Of a DNA stretch of 64,000 bases, positions 43,489-52,401 are shown in pieces. The first letter of the stretch is position 1; each line of letters begins with the position of its first letter. The DNA is from Roseomonas sp. (lineage in GTDB: Bacteria > Pseudomonadota > Alphaproteobacteria > Acetobacterales > Acetobacteraceae). The notes under the pieces are model-generated. The model was given only the letters and a program-made list of their open reading frames with translations. It was not told the DNA's origin and did not search any database. The position numbers and the translations under genes were made by a program. The stretch covers positions 62,001 through 126,000 of the forward strand of contig JADCGA010000001.1 in assembly GCA_020249265.1 (NCBI GenBank), in the 5' to 3' direction.

Positions 43489-43612
43489 TGGGGATGGTGC
43501 GTTCAACGGTCTGGGGCGTCACGCTGGGCGGAAAGGCGCCAATCAGCACAAGGCCCATGGCAAAAAGGCCAAGCACCACGGCGACAACCAGCAGAATCGG
43601 GTTACGGAACAT
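43466..43612 (-). CDS. Small single-pass membrane protein
   Basis: A 48-residue protein: MFRNPILLVVAVVLGLFAMG begins the sequence, giving one membrane helix (about 6-26), followed by a short periplasmic tail with FPPSVTPQTVERTIPNDRF. There is a normal ATG and stop. It reads as a real gene because the tail is hydrophilic and Pro/charged-rich and the gene sits between aroKB (divergent) and xerD, overlapping the xerD start by 23 nt. Function unknown; it may be cotranscribed with xerD. I cannot confirm conservation without a search. Confidence 0.65.
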   Translation of the reverse strand: MFRNPILLVVAVVLGLFAMGLVLIGAFPPSVTPQTVERTIPNDRFRGR

Positions 43613-43669
43613 GCTGGTAGCTTGGCTCCCTCTCGCTTTCCTCAATTCGTGCTAACGCTCAGCCCCAAG

Positions 43670-45364
43670 ATGCGCAACTCTCTCTTTGATGATGGCCTGC
43701 AAACCCTTCCGGAACCCGCCGTAAGGCGTGATCAAGCGCCGCCGAGCATTGTCCTGGTTGGGCTGCCCGGGGCGGGGAAATCCGCGCTCGGGCGGCGGCT
43801 GGCCGGGCTTTTGGGCCTACCTTTTCGAGACGCCGACACGGAAATTGAAAACGCCGCCGGCATGCCGATTACGGAAATCTTCGCCCGCTACGGTGAACCA
43901 CATTTCCGCGATGGTGAACGCCGCGTGATTTCCCGCCTGCTGGCCGGCCCGCCCTTGGTGCTGGCAACCGGCGGTGGCGCCTTTGCCGATGCGGCCACGC
44001 GCGCTGCGATTCGCGGCAGTGGCGCCATTTCCATCTGGCTGAAATGCCCGCTTTCGGTGCTGATCCGCCGCGTCGCGGGCCGGGAACATCGCCCCATGTT
44101 CCTGAATGCCGACCCGGCTGAGGTTTTGCAGCGCCTGATGAATGCGCGCCATCCGCTTTATGCCGAGGCCGACATCACGCTCACCTGCAATGATGAAAGC
44201 CTGGACAATACCACCCGCCGCCTGGAGCATGCCTTGAAGACCTATCACCCGCCCGAACGCGTGCCTGTTGGGCTTGGCGAACGCGCTTACGAAGTATTGG
44301 TCGGCCAGGGTTTGCTGGCGCGCGCCGGCGGCCTGCTGGCCCCCGTGCTACCGGCCAAGCGCGTGGCGATCATCTCAGACGCCACGGTGGCGTCCCTGCA
44401 TTTGCCAAGCCTGCGCGCCGGCTTGCAGGAAGCGGGCTTTGCCATTGCCGCAGAACTGACGGTGCCCCCCGGCGAAGCGAGCAAGGATTTCGCCCGGCTT
44501 CATGGCTTGTTGGATGATCTGCTCTCAGCGGGCGTGGATCGGCGCACAGCGGTAATTGCACTTGGCGGCGGCGTGGTGGGGGATTTGGCGGGCTTCGCAG
44601 CGGCGATTGCCATGCGCGGCATGCCTTTCGTGCAAATACCGACAACGCTTCTGGCTCAGGTGGATAGCAGCGTTGGTGGCAAGACCGGGGTGAATTTGAA
44701 GGCTGGGAAGAACCTCGCCGGCGCCTTCCATCAGCCCAAGATCGTGCTGGCGGATACGGATACGCTCAGCACCCTGCCGCCGCGCGAGTTGCACGCCGGT
44801 TACGCGGAAGTAGCCAAGCATGGATTGTTGCAAGGCGAGTTCTGGCATTGGTGCGAAGCCAATGGCAGCAAACTTGTCGCGGGAGACGCCGCCGCCTTGA
44901 CCATTGCCGTGGTTGAATCCTGTAAACTGAAGGCCGCCGTAGTGGCGGCAGATGAGCGGGAAGAAAGTGCGGAGGGCGGGCGCGCGCTTCTCAATCTTGG
45001 CCATACCTTTGGACACGCTTTGGAAGCGGAAGCGCGCTTTGATGGTTCCGTGCTGCATGGTGAGGCAGTGGCGGTTGGGCTTGGCCTGGCGGCCTCACTT
45101 TCCGCGCGGCTTGGCCATTGCAGCCAGGAATGGCCTTCGCGCGTGATTGCGCATCTGACCGCCTGCGGCCTGCCCGCGCGCATCACGGATTTGCCGCGCC
45201 GCTTCACGGTTGATGCACTGCTCGGGCGCATGGCGAAGGATAAGAAAAACCGCGATGGCAAGATGCGCTTTGTGCTGCTGCGCGGGCCGGGGGATTGCTT
45301 CACCAGCAGCGACGTGCCGGCGGAGATGGTGGAGAAGCTGCTGCGGGATGAGGGGGCGGGTTAA
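43670..45364 (+). CDS. aroKB: Bifunctional shikimate kinase / 3-dehydroquinate synthase
   Basis: A 564-residue fusion of two shikimate-pathway enzymes. Residues 1-190: AroK with P-loop GLPGAGKSALG (31-41), shikimate-binding DADTEIE, the ATGGGAF loop and LID Arg (HRPMF). Residues ~198-564: AroB with ALGGGVVGDLAGFAAAIAMR, PTTLLAQVDSSVGGKTGVN, YAEVAKHGLL and the metal-site LGHTFGHALEAE. AroB makes dehydroquinate from DAHP and AroK phosphorylates shikimate; they are not consecutive steps. The ATG at 43670 (MRNSLFDDG) is used; the open frame upstream to 43385 runs antisense through xerD and is rejected. Its stop overlaps the opposing stop by 3-4 bp. Confidence 0.95.
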   Translation: MRNSLFDDGLQTLPEPAVRRDQAPPSIVLVGLPGAGKSALGRRLAGLLGLPFRDADTEIENAAGMPITEIFARYGEPHFRDGERRVISRLLAGPPLVLATGGGAFADAATRAAIRGSGAISIWLKCPLSVLIRRVAGREHRPMFLNADPAEVLQRLMNARHPLYAEADITLTCNDESLDNTTRRLEHALKTYHPPERVPVGLGERAYEVLVGQGLLARAGGLLAPVLPAKRVAIISDATVASLHLPSLRAGLQEAGFAIAAELTVPPGEASKDFARLHGLLDDLLSAGVDRRTAVIALGGGVVGDLAGFAAAIAMRGMPFVQIPTTLLAQVDSSVGGKTGVNLKAGKNLAGAFHQPKIVLADTDTLSTLPPRELHAGYAEVAKHGLLQGEFWHWCEANGSKLVAGDAAALTIAVVESCKLKAAVVAADEREESAEGGRALLNLGHTFGHALEAEARFDGSVLHGEAVAVGLGLAASLSARLGHCSQEWPSRVIAHLTACGLPARITDLPRRFTVDALLGRMAKDKKNRDGKMRFVLLRGPGDCFTSSDVPAEMVEKLLRDEGAG

Positions 45365-46566
45365 CCTCGGCTTTCGCGCACCAACGCATCTTCCCGCTTG
45401 GCCACTTCCGGGAGCAGCGCGGTACCAAGCCCCGGCCCTTCCATCGGCAGCACCCACCCCTGTTCCAGCCTTGGCAAATCCGTGACCAAGTCGCGATACC
45501 AGGTGGCAAGTGTGGCGCGCACCACTTCCTGAAAAATCGCTGTCGGCGCATGCAGTGCAAGGTGGAGCGATGCCACCAAGGTCACCGGCCCGGTGCAATC
45601 ATGCGGCGCCACCGGGCGCGCCCAGGATTCAGCCAAAGCCGCGATTTTGCGCGCTTCGGTCAAGCCACCGCACCAGGTGAGATCAAGCATCACCACATCA
45701 GTCGCACCCGCAACCAGCAAATCTCGGAAAGCAACCTTGCCGCCAAGCGTCTCACTCGCGCAAATCGGCACGCGCGTCGCACGCCGCAATTCCGCAAGGG
45801 ATGCCACATCATCCATTTTGCCAATCGGGTCTTCCGCCCAGGTGATCGCCAAAGGCTCAAGCGCCTGGCAGATGCGCAGCGCCGCCGGATAGGACCAAAG
45901 GCTGTGCAATTCAGCCATGATCTCAATTCTATCGCCAACGGCACGGCGAATTTTCTCAAATGGCTCAAGCCCGCGCTTGAGATCTGCCAGGGTAATGGAT
46001 TGGCCCTGTGTCGCCGGTGCGTAAATATCGAAGGGCCAGATTTTCATGGCGGTGAAACCTTCAGCAAGCAGGCTTTCCGCCAGCGCACCCGCATCACGCA
46101 TAAAGGCCACCTGGTCATCATAAGGCCCGCGCGCCTGATCCGCCGCGCCAATATCGCGGCGCTGCACGCTTTTTGTGTTGTAATCATAACCTGCGCAGGT
46201 GTTGTAGCTGCGCACCTTGTGGCGTGAGAGCCCGCCCAGCGCTTCATGCACCGGTATGCCCAAGCGCTTGCCCGCCAAATCCCACAGCGCGATATCCACC
46301 GCCGAAGCGGCGCGAATCTCCGCGCTGGATGATCCAAACCCGACATAGGGTGTCAGCAAGTGGCGAGATATGCCTTCAATCTGGCGCGCATCACGCCCCA
46401 GAAGAAAGGGTGTCACGCTTTCATGGATCACGGCTTCCACCGCAGCCGCACCACGAAACGCTTCCCCCAAGCCTGTGAGCCCATCATCAGTTTCAATTTC
46501 AATCCAAAGCAGGTTGGGGCGTTCAGCGATGCGGATGGTGCGCAGCACGCGGATCTTGCTGGTCAT
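45361..46566 (-). CDS. Mandelate racemase / muconate lactonizing family enzyme (enolase superfamily)
   Basis: A 401-residue acid-sugar dehydratase or racemase-like enzyme. The N-terminal capping domain has RPNLLWIEIETDDGLTGLGE; the barrel carries TAMKIWPFDI, metal ligands in EIMAELHSLWS, TWAEDPIG and ICASETLGG, and VAPHDCTGPV with the catalytic His/Asp. The combination resembles galactonate/mannonate-type dehydratases, but substrate is unclear. The ATG at 46566 is chosen; longer frames start inside the upstream gene. It lies 4 bp after a Bug-type binding protein gene in the same direction, suggesting uptake and catabolism of one organic acid. Confidence 0.88.
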   Translation of the reverse strand: MTSKIRVLRTIRIAERPNLLWIEIETDDGLTGLGEAFRGAAAVEAVIHESVTPFLLGRDARQIEGISRHLLTPYVGFGSSSAEIRAASAVDIALWDLAGKRLGIPVHEALGGLSRHKVRSYNTCAGYDYNTKSVQRRDIGAADQARGPYDDQVAFMRDAGALAESLLAEGFTAMKIWPFDIYAPATQGQSITLADLKRGLEPFEKIRRAVGDRIEIMAELHSLWSYPAALRICQALEPLAITWAEDPIGKMDDVASLAELRRATRVPICASETLGGKVAFRDLLVAGATDVVMLDLTWCGGLTEARKIAALAESWARPVAPHDCTGPVTLVASLHLALHAPTAIFQEVVRATLATWYRDLVTDLPRLEQGWVLPMEGPGLGTALLPEVAKREDALVRESRG

Positions 46567-46570
46567 GGTC

Positions 46571-47521
46571 TCATTCCGCGCGGATGCCCTGGCGGCGCAC
46601 CACTTCAGACCAGCGCGCCACTTCGCTTTGGATATGCGCGCCCATTTGTTGCGGCGTGCCGCCAATGGGTGTCAGCGCCAATTCCTGCATGCGTTGGCGC
46701 ACGGCAGGGGTTTCCATCGCCTTGTTGAAGGCAGCGTTCAATGCGGCAATAGCCGCTGGCGGCGTTCTGGCAGGCGTCATGAAGCCGAACCAGCTATCAA
46801 TCACCATCCCCTGCACGCCCTGTTCCGCAAAGGTCGGCAGATCGGGCAATTCGGGAATGCGTTCCGCGCTCAAGGCCGCCAGGGCACGCACTGTGCCCGC
46901 GCGGATATGCGGCAGGATGGATGGAAGATTGTCGAAAAACACATCAACGCGCCCTGCAATCAGGTCTGTTGCCGCCGGCCCGCTGCCGCGATAAGGCACA
47001 TGGGTCATTTCAATCCCCGTGATGCTGCGCAGTAATTCAGGGCCAAGATGGTTGGAAGCACCGACGCCGGAGGAAGCAAAGCTTAATGGCGTGGTCTTCG
47101 CAAGCGCAATAAATTCCTGGATGTTGCGCGCGGGCAAATCCTTGCGCACAGTCATCACATTGCGCACCGCGCCAGTCAGGATCACTGGCGCGAAATCGTT
47201 CAAACTATAGCCCGGATTGGCATAAAGCGCGGGATTGGCACCACAGGGGCCGAAGGCGCATTGCACCAGGGTGGAGCCATCCGCCGCACCGCGCGCAGCT
47301 TCCGCCATGCCGATATTGCCGCCAGCACCGCCGCGATTTTCAATCACCGCACCGCGCGGCAGGAAGGGAGCAGCGGCTTCGGCCAGAACACGCGCCAGGA
47401 TGTCGCTGGTGCCAGCCGGGGTGAAGGGCACGATAATGCGGATGGGCCTGTCAGGCAGATCGGCGGCCCGCACATTTCCCGTGATGAGCAGGGCGCATAT
47501 CGCCAAGGCGTAACGCAACAT
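46571..47521 (-). CDS. Tripartite tricarboxylate transporter substrate-binding protein (Bug/TctC)
   Basis: A 316-residue periplasmic receptor. The signal peptide is MLRYALAICALLITGNVRAA, preceded by a strong AAGGAGGAAA site. The Bug fold signatures RIIVPFTPAGTSDILARVLA, VIENRGGAGGNIGMAEAARG, and DGSTLVQCAFGPCGANPALY are clear. These receptors bind carboxylates and feed TctAB; neither tctA nor tctB is nearby, as is common for orphan Bug genes. The adjacent enolase-superfamily gene suggests that the ligand is a sugar acid or related carboxylate. Divergent from a second Bug gene. Confidence 0.92.
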   Translation of the reverse strand: MLRYALAICALLITGNVRAADLPDRPIRIIVPFTPAGTSDILARVLAEAAAPFLPRGAVIENRGGAGGNIGMAEAARGAADGSTLVQCAFGPCGANPALYANPGYSLNDFAPVILTGAVRNVMTVRKDLPARNIQEFIALAKTTPLSFASSGVGASNHLGPELLRSITGIEMTHVPYRGSGPAATDLIAGRVDVFFDNLPSILPHIRAGTVRALAALSAERIPELPDLPTFAEQGVQGMVIDSWFGFMTPARTPPAAIAALNAAFNKAMETPAVRQRMQELALTPIGGTPQQMGAHIQSEVARWSEVVRRQGIRAE

Positions 47522-47661
47522 GGGTTTCCTCCTTGTTCTTATCGGCAGAAGGCTAGACCGCGCCGCCGCCACCCGCAAATTCCGCTTGCCCCGGCACGAC
47601 CGCCTGGGCCAAGCTTCCCGTCAAGGCACGCAAAGTGCCGCATTGGGAAGGAAACACGGCA

Positions 47662-48600
47662 ATGAAATTCCTGTCGCGGGCCGCGCTGGCCCTTTCTGGC
47701 CTGATGGCGTCCATCGCCCCGGCTGCCGCCCAAGTGCAAATGATCATCCCCTGGCCCGCCGGGGGCGGCACCGACATTATTGGGCGTTTGATCCAGCCCG
47801 TCTTCACCGAAGCCATGGGCACGCAAGTTGTTATCCGCAATGTCGGCGGTGCGACAGGCACCATCGGCACGGCCGAGGTGGTGCGCGCCAAGCCGGATGG
47901 GCAGACGATCCTGCTGACCTCCATGGCGCCGATCGCCATTCAGCCGAGCTTCATGGCGCGCCCGACCTATCGCGCAGATCAACTCACCGCTGTCTGCCTG
48001 GTCGCGGAAGCGCCGGCCACGCTGATGACACCGACCACAACAGGCATCAGGACAGTGGCTGATATCGTTGCGCGCGCCAGGGCCAATCCAGGGCAATTAC
48101 CCTATGCCTCGGGCGGTGTTGGTGGGCTTGGACATTTGGCGATGACCGGTCTGTCGCGCGCCTTTGGCATCGAGATGAATCATATCCCCTTCCGTGGTTC
48201 GGGCGATAGCGTGCAGGCGATGCTTTCCGGCACGGTGCCGATGCTGACCGCGGAGGCGAATCTGGTGAAGCAATATGGGCTGCATGCGGTGGCGGTTTTT
48301 GCCGAACAACGCTCACCCGATTTTCCGGATACGCCCACCATGCGTGAACAGGGGCTTGATCTGGTTTATCCGCTTTGGACCGGCCTTTTCACCGCGCCCG
48401 GCACACCGGAAGCCGTAGTGGCGCGCATGGATGAGGCCTGCGCGCGCACATTGCGCACCCCATCGGTGATTGAGGGCATGACGCGTGCCGGCCACCCCAT
48501 CCGCTACCTGAACCATCAGGCTTTCACCGCCTATGTGAAGGCCGAGGCCGAGAAATATGCTGGGCTGATCCGTGATAGCGGCTTGCGGCAGGCGGATTGA
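47662..48600 (+). CDS. Tripartite tricarboxylate transporter substrate-binding protein (Bug/TctC), second copy
   Basis: A 312-residue exported receptor. Signal peptide MKFLSRAALALSGLMASIAP ending AAAQ; Bug motifs IIPWPAGGGTDIIGRLIQPV, VVIRNVGGATGTIGTAEVVR, and FRGSGDSVQAMLSGTV. GGAAGGAAA lies upstream of the ATG. Its sequence differs substantially from the divergent neighbour, so the ligands probably differ. The intergenic 140 bp should contain both promoters. No TctAB partner in the window. Confidence 0.92.
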   Translation: MKFLSRAALALSGLMASIAPAAAQVQMIIPWPAGGGTDIIGRLIQPVFTEAMGTQVVIRNVGGATGTIGTAEVVRAKPDGQTILLTSMAPIAIQPSFMARPTYRADQLTAVCLVAEAPATLMTPTTTGIRTVADIVARARANPGQLPYASGGVGGLGHLAMTGLSRAFGIEMNHIPFRGSGDSVQAMLSGTVPMLTAEANLVKQYGLHAVAVFAEQRSPDFPDTPTMREQGLDLVYPLWTGLFTAPGTPEAVVARMDEACARTLRTPSVIEGMTRAGHPIRYLNHQAFTAYVKAEAEKYAGLIRDSGLRQAD

Positions 48601-48762
48601 GGGTGCGCACGATTAAATGAGGCGCCCCCCTACGCGCCGACCCAGGCTTATGCGGTGCGGACATCGGCTTCCGGTGCTGTCGTTGCCTTGTCCTTGCCAC
48701 CGAAAGCATTTTGCAGCAATACCTACACCTAGGAAGTCAATGGTCATTTTGGGAGCTTTTTC

Positions 48763-50100
48763 TTGGGTAAACCCCGCATCTACATTGATGGCTTCAATTT
48801 GTCATTGGAACACGGAACCGGGGTTGCGACCTATGCGCGCAATCTGTCCTTCGCTTTGCGCGACCTTGGTGCCGAGGTTGGGGTGCTCTATGGCACCTCA
48901 ACTTCCACCATCAGTTTCTATTCACTCATTCGTGAGATCGCATTTTTCGATCCACTAGTCGGGAAGCCGTCCTGGCTCTTGGAGAAATTCATGAACCTTT
49001 GGCGCGCCATGACCTTGCCTTTCGGGGAGATAGCGCTTCAGGTTCCGATGACTGGCCGCGTCATTCGGGATACCTTTCGGGCGCGTATGCCGCATTTTGA
49101 CCATATCTGGAACGTCCAGGGTCTTTACGAAAAGCAGGAGCTTTATAGCAAATGGTTCGGCAGGAGCATGAATGTACATTTTCGTCAAAGCCCAGAAATC
49201 ATGCACTGGACTTACCCGCTTGCGCTGCGCATACCCAGTGCCAAGAACATCTATACCTTGCATGATCTGGTGCCGTTACGCCTTCCATACACAACACTTG
49301 ACAATAAACGCTACTACTTTCGGCTGATTCGTCGCCTGACCCGAAGCGCCGATCACATCGTCACCGTCAGTGAAGCCTCCAAGAAGGACATCATCAATCT
49401 TTTCGGTATTCCCGAAAGCCGTATCACAAACACCTATCAGGCTGTCGACATCCCTGCCCGCTATCGCGACAAGCCCGTCAGCGATGTCAAGAGCGACGTG
49501 GAAGGCACCTTTGGCCTTAGCCACAAGAATTACTTTCTCTTCTTTGGCGCCATCGAACCGAAAAAAAATGTCGGGCGGATGATTGAAGCCTATCTTGCTT
49601 CAGGCGTCACCGGTCCACTGGTCATTGTAGGCAAGAAAGCATGGAAATCTGAAGAAGAACTCCGCCTGATTTCCGATAATGAACATGTCCGCTTCTTATT
49701 AACTAACGGCAATATAACCGAGCGACGCTTTCGGGTCTTGCAGGTTGATTATGCGCCCTTCCCCCTGCTGGTCAGCCTGATCCGCAGCGCCAAGGCCGTA
49801 CTCTTTCCATCACTGTATGAAGGTTTTGGGCTGCCGGCCCTGGAAGCCATGTCGCTCGGTACGCCCGTCCTCACGTCGAATACTGCCTCCATGCCGGAAG
49901 TTGTTGGAAATGCCGCCTTACAGGTGGATCCCTATGATACGCGCGCCCTTGTCGAAGGTATCCGTGCGCTGGACCGTGACGCCGATCTGCGCGGCCGCCT
50001 CACCGAAGCAGGCCCAATACGTGCGCAGGAGTTCTCGCCGGAACGCTATCAGGCAAGGCTCGCTGAGGTTTATGGAAAATTCAAGAAAATGCCCAGATGA
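48763..50100 (+). CDS. Glycosyltransferase family 4 (group 1)
   Basis: A 445-residue GT-B glycosyltransferase. The N-terminal domain begins PRIYIDGFNLSLEHGTGVAT (glycine-rich donor/acceptor loop), the mid region has NIYTLHDLVPLRLPY and ADHIVTVSEASKKDI, and the donor-binding C-terminal domain has FLFFGAIEPKKNVGRMIEAY and the E-x7-E motif YEGFGLPALEAMSLGTPVL. The start is TTG at 48763, with GGGAG about 8 nt upstream. AT content is higher than in the neighbours. It is followed 18 bp later by a second glycosyltransferase. Likely role is in surface polysaccharide or glycolipid assembly; sugar unknown. Confidence 0.9.
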   Translation: MGKPRIYIDGFNLSLEHGTGVATYARNLSFALRDLGAEVGVLYGTSTSTISFYSLIREIAFFDPLVGKPSWLLEKFMNLWRAMTLPFGEIALQVPMTGRVIRDTFRARMPHFDHIWNVQGLYEKQELYSKWFGRSMNVHFRQSPEIMHWTYPLALRIPSAKNIYTLHDLVPLRLPYTTLDNKRYYFRLIRRLTRSADHIVTVSEASKKDIINLFGIPESRITNTYQAVDIPARYRDKPVSDVKSDVEGTFGLSHKNYFLFFGAIEPKKNVGRMIEAYLASGVTGPLVIVGKKAWKSEEELRLISDNEHVRFLLTNGNITERRFRVLQVDYAPFPLLVSLIRSAKAVLFPSLYEGFGLPALEAMSLGTPVLTSNTASMPEVVGNAALQVDPYDTRALVEGIRALDRDADLRGRLTEAGPIRAQEFSPERYQARLAEVYGKFKKMPR

Positions 50101-50118
50101 GGCTGGCGAACGAACGCC

Positions 50119-52380
50119 ATGGCAGGCAGTGAATCACTGGCAGAGGCCGCAGCGCCGCTTCGCGCAAAGGGTGACCGATTGCGTGACAGCAAGCGCTGGG
50201 CCGAAGCCGCCGTAAGCTACGCCTCCTACTTGGATGAAATCCCCGATGATTGGCCGATCTGGGTCCAGCATGGGCATTGCCTGAAGGAGCAAGGCGATAC
50301 CAAAGGTGGCCTTGCCTCTTATCATCGCGCGCTTGAATTGGCCCCCGCAGACAGCGATCTGCATCTGCAAATAGGCCATGCGCTGAAGCTGCTTGGCCAC
50401 ACGGATGAAGCGCTTGCCGCCTATCGCCAAGCGTTGTTCTGCGACGCCGGCAATGAAAATGCGAGGCGCGAAATCGAAGCGCTTGAGATAGCCCTGACAT
50501 CTGCCGAGGCCGAGCACACCAGCAAAGCCCAATCCCGGGCCACGCGGCTGATGTTCGATATCTCAGACCTGGTACAGTATATGCGCGAATGGCGGGTGCC
50601 GTCCGGCATCCAGCGCATCCAACTCAACATCATCTATTTTACGCTGACCGATTTCGCCACGGCCGCAAAACCCCTGATCGTTTGTTTTCATCAAGGCCGG
50701 AACGAATGGATCCAGGTTGACGAAACTTGCTTCCTTGCCTTGCACAAGGCAGCCGAGTCAGGCGATGAGATTCTGGAGGAGGATCTGCTCCACATTCTCC
50801 GAGAGCTCGACAATGCGGATTTGCGGGAAGAATACTTGGATCTTGAATTGCGCGGCAGCGATGTCATCCTGGTCAATCTGGGAACTTCCTGGTGGGTAGA
50901 AAACTACTTTCTCAAGATTCGTGATCTACGCAAAAAACATGGCATCCGCTATGTTCCAATGATTCATGACGTCATCCCGCTTACGACACCCGAGCATTGT
51001 TCGCAACGCCTCGTGGAGGAATTCTGCCAATGGTTTTCCACTCTTGCTTTTGAGGTAGATGGGGCGGTCACGAATTCGCATTGGTCGGCACTGGATGTCC
51101 GTCATTATGTTTCGGAACTCATGCCTGAAGCGGTGTTTCCAATCCAACCCATTGCCCTCAATGGAGATATGCGGCGGGATTTCTCGACGCGCGCTGTCTC
51201 ATCAAAGGACATAATTGCGCACCTCTTGCCACCTGGCGCATCCTTTGTCTTAAGCGTCGGAACACTTGAAAGTCGCAAGAACCATCTGCTGCTCTTTAAG
51301 GCCTGGGAAAGGCTGCTTGAAAAACATGGCGCGGCGGAGCTACCGATCCTTGTCTGCCTTGGCAAGGCTGGATGGCTTTTCGATGAGGCTGCTGAATTCC
51401 TGCGTGCCCGAACCGCACTCAGCACAAGGGTTATTTTGGTGTCGAACGTAACGGATCAATGCCTGGCGGCACTTTATGAGGAAGGTCTGTTCACCATATT
51501 TAACAGTTTCTACGAAGGTTGGGGATTGCCCGTAACCGAAAGTCTTTCCTTTGGCGCGCTTCCGCTTATTGCATGCAATACTTCGCTGACCGAGGCTGGT
51601 GGTCGTTCGGCTGTCTATTTTCGCAGTGATGATCTGGATGATCTTTATGGCAAGCTTGAAGCACTGATCTTGAATCCACACGAAAGAAAGCGATTGACCG
51701 GTCATGCGCGCGCCAATGCCAGGCTGCGCGATTGGAAAGACGTTTCGGGCGATTTTGTGGCAAAAATTCTCAGTGTTACAGCTTCCGCCGATACTCGGCA
51801 GGAAAGGCTGCTGCGCGTGCCGATGGGACGCAGTGTGCATTTTGGCAAATCAAATGCCTTGACCCCCAGTATTGATCTGGCCATGGCAAATCTTCTGCGC
51901 GATGGGTTGAATTGGCATCGGCTTGAAGAATGGGGGACTTGGACGACCCCAGGCATCGCCACCATCCGTCTACCTTTACCCGATGAGGCGATCGGCCAGG
52001 AGCTGATGCTGTTTCTGCGCCTCAGGGGCACGGCAGTTGATACTTCAATTACTGTGTCATGCCGGGTGGATGATCATTGCCTTGGTTCCCCTATCGAACG
52101 CATGATGGGGCATGGTGAACGTCACAGTATGGTGTTTCGCTTGCAAGCTGCAACGCGGCAGCTGTCGGTCACGATTGATGCCGGCATGGGCAGTTCCCTC
52201 GGGCCTGGGGATCGCGATGTAGGTATAGGGGTAACGCATCTGATGCTGTGCCATGCGAATGACACCGCGGCACAAGATCATTTCTTGAACAATTTCCCGG
52301 AATTGCGCCAGGAAATCGGCCATCGCGCACATGCCACACTGCAGCGGACTGATGTTAAGTTAGGCCACCCGCCATGCTGA
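50119..52380 (+). CDS. TPR-domain glycosyltransferase with C-terminal extra domain
   Basis: A 753-residue multidomain protein. Residues ~10-120 are TPR repeats (WAEAAVSYASYLDEIPDDWP, GGLASYHRALELAPADSDLH, DEALAAYRQALFCDAGNENA). Residues ~135-565 form a GT-B unit: FDISDLVQYMREWRVPSGIQ, MIHDVIPLTTPEHC, FVLSVGTLESRKNHLLLFKA and the donor-site EGWGLPVTESLSFGALPLIA. Residues ~570-753 are beta-rich, similar in composition to a carbohydrate-binding or jelly-roll domain. Long TPR-GT proteins modify surface glycans in a processive or scaffolded manner. AT-rich codon use matches the preceding gene. Acceptor unknown. Confidence 0.87.
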   Translation: MAGSESLAEAAAPLRAKGDRLRDSKRWAEAAVSYASYLDEIPDDWPIWVQHGHCLKEQGDTKGGLASYHRALELAPADSDLHLQIGHALKLLGHTDEALAAYRQALFCDAGNENARREIEALEIALTSAEAEHTSKAQSRATRLMFDISDLVQYMREWRVPSGIQRIQLNIIYFTLTDFATAAKPLIVCFHQGRNEWIQVDETCFLALHKAAESGDEILEEDLLHILRELDNADLREEYLDLELRGSDVILVNLGTSWWVENYFLKIRDLRKKHGIRYVPMIHDVIPLTTPEHCSQRLVEEFCQWFSTLAFEVDGAVTNSHWSALDVRHYVSELMPEAVFPIQPIALNGDMRRDFSTRAVSSKDIIAHLLPPGASFVLSVGTLESRKNHLLLFKAWERLLEKHGAAELPILVCLGKAGWLFDEAAEFLRARTALSTRVILVSNVTDQCLAALYEEGLFTIFNSFYEGWGLPVTESLSFGALPLIACNTSLTEAGGRSAVYFRSDDLDDLYGKLEALILNPHERKRLTGHARANARLRDWKDVSGDFVAKILSVTASADTRQERLLRVPMGRSVHFGKSNALTPSIDLAMANLLRDGLNWHRLEEWGTWTTPGIATIRLPLPDEAIGQELMLFLRLRGTAVDTSITVSCRVDDHCLGSPIERMMGHGERHSMVFRLQAATRQLSVTIDAGMGSSLGPGDRDVGIGVTHLMLCHANDTAAQDHFLNNFPELRQEIGHRAHATLQRTDVKLGHPPC

Positions 52381-52401
52381 ACACCTGAAGGAAGCCGCAT
52401 C

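Noticed and set aside
43385-43669. N-terminal extension of aroKB
   Set aside because: It runs antisense through the xerD start and the 48-residue gene and has no aroK-like sequence; ATG 43670 fits the family.
48601-48762. Gap between the second Bug gene and the first glycosyltransferase examined for an RNA gene or promoter
   Set aside because: No tRNA-like cloverleaf, strong hairpin or clear promoter boxes were seen.
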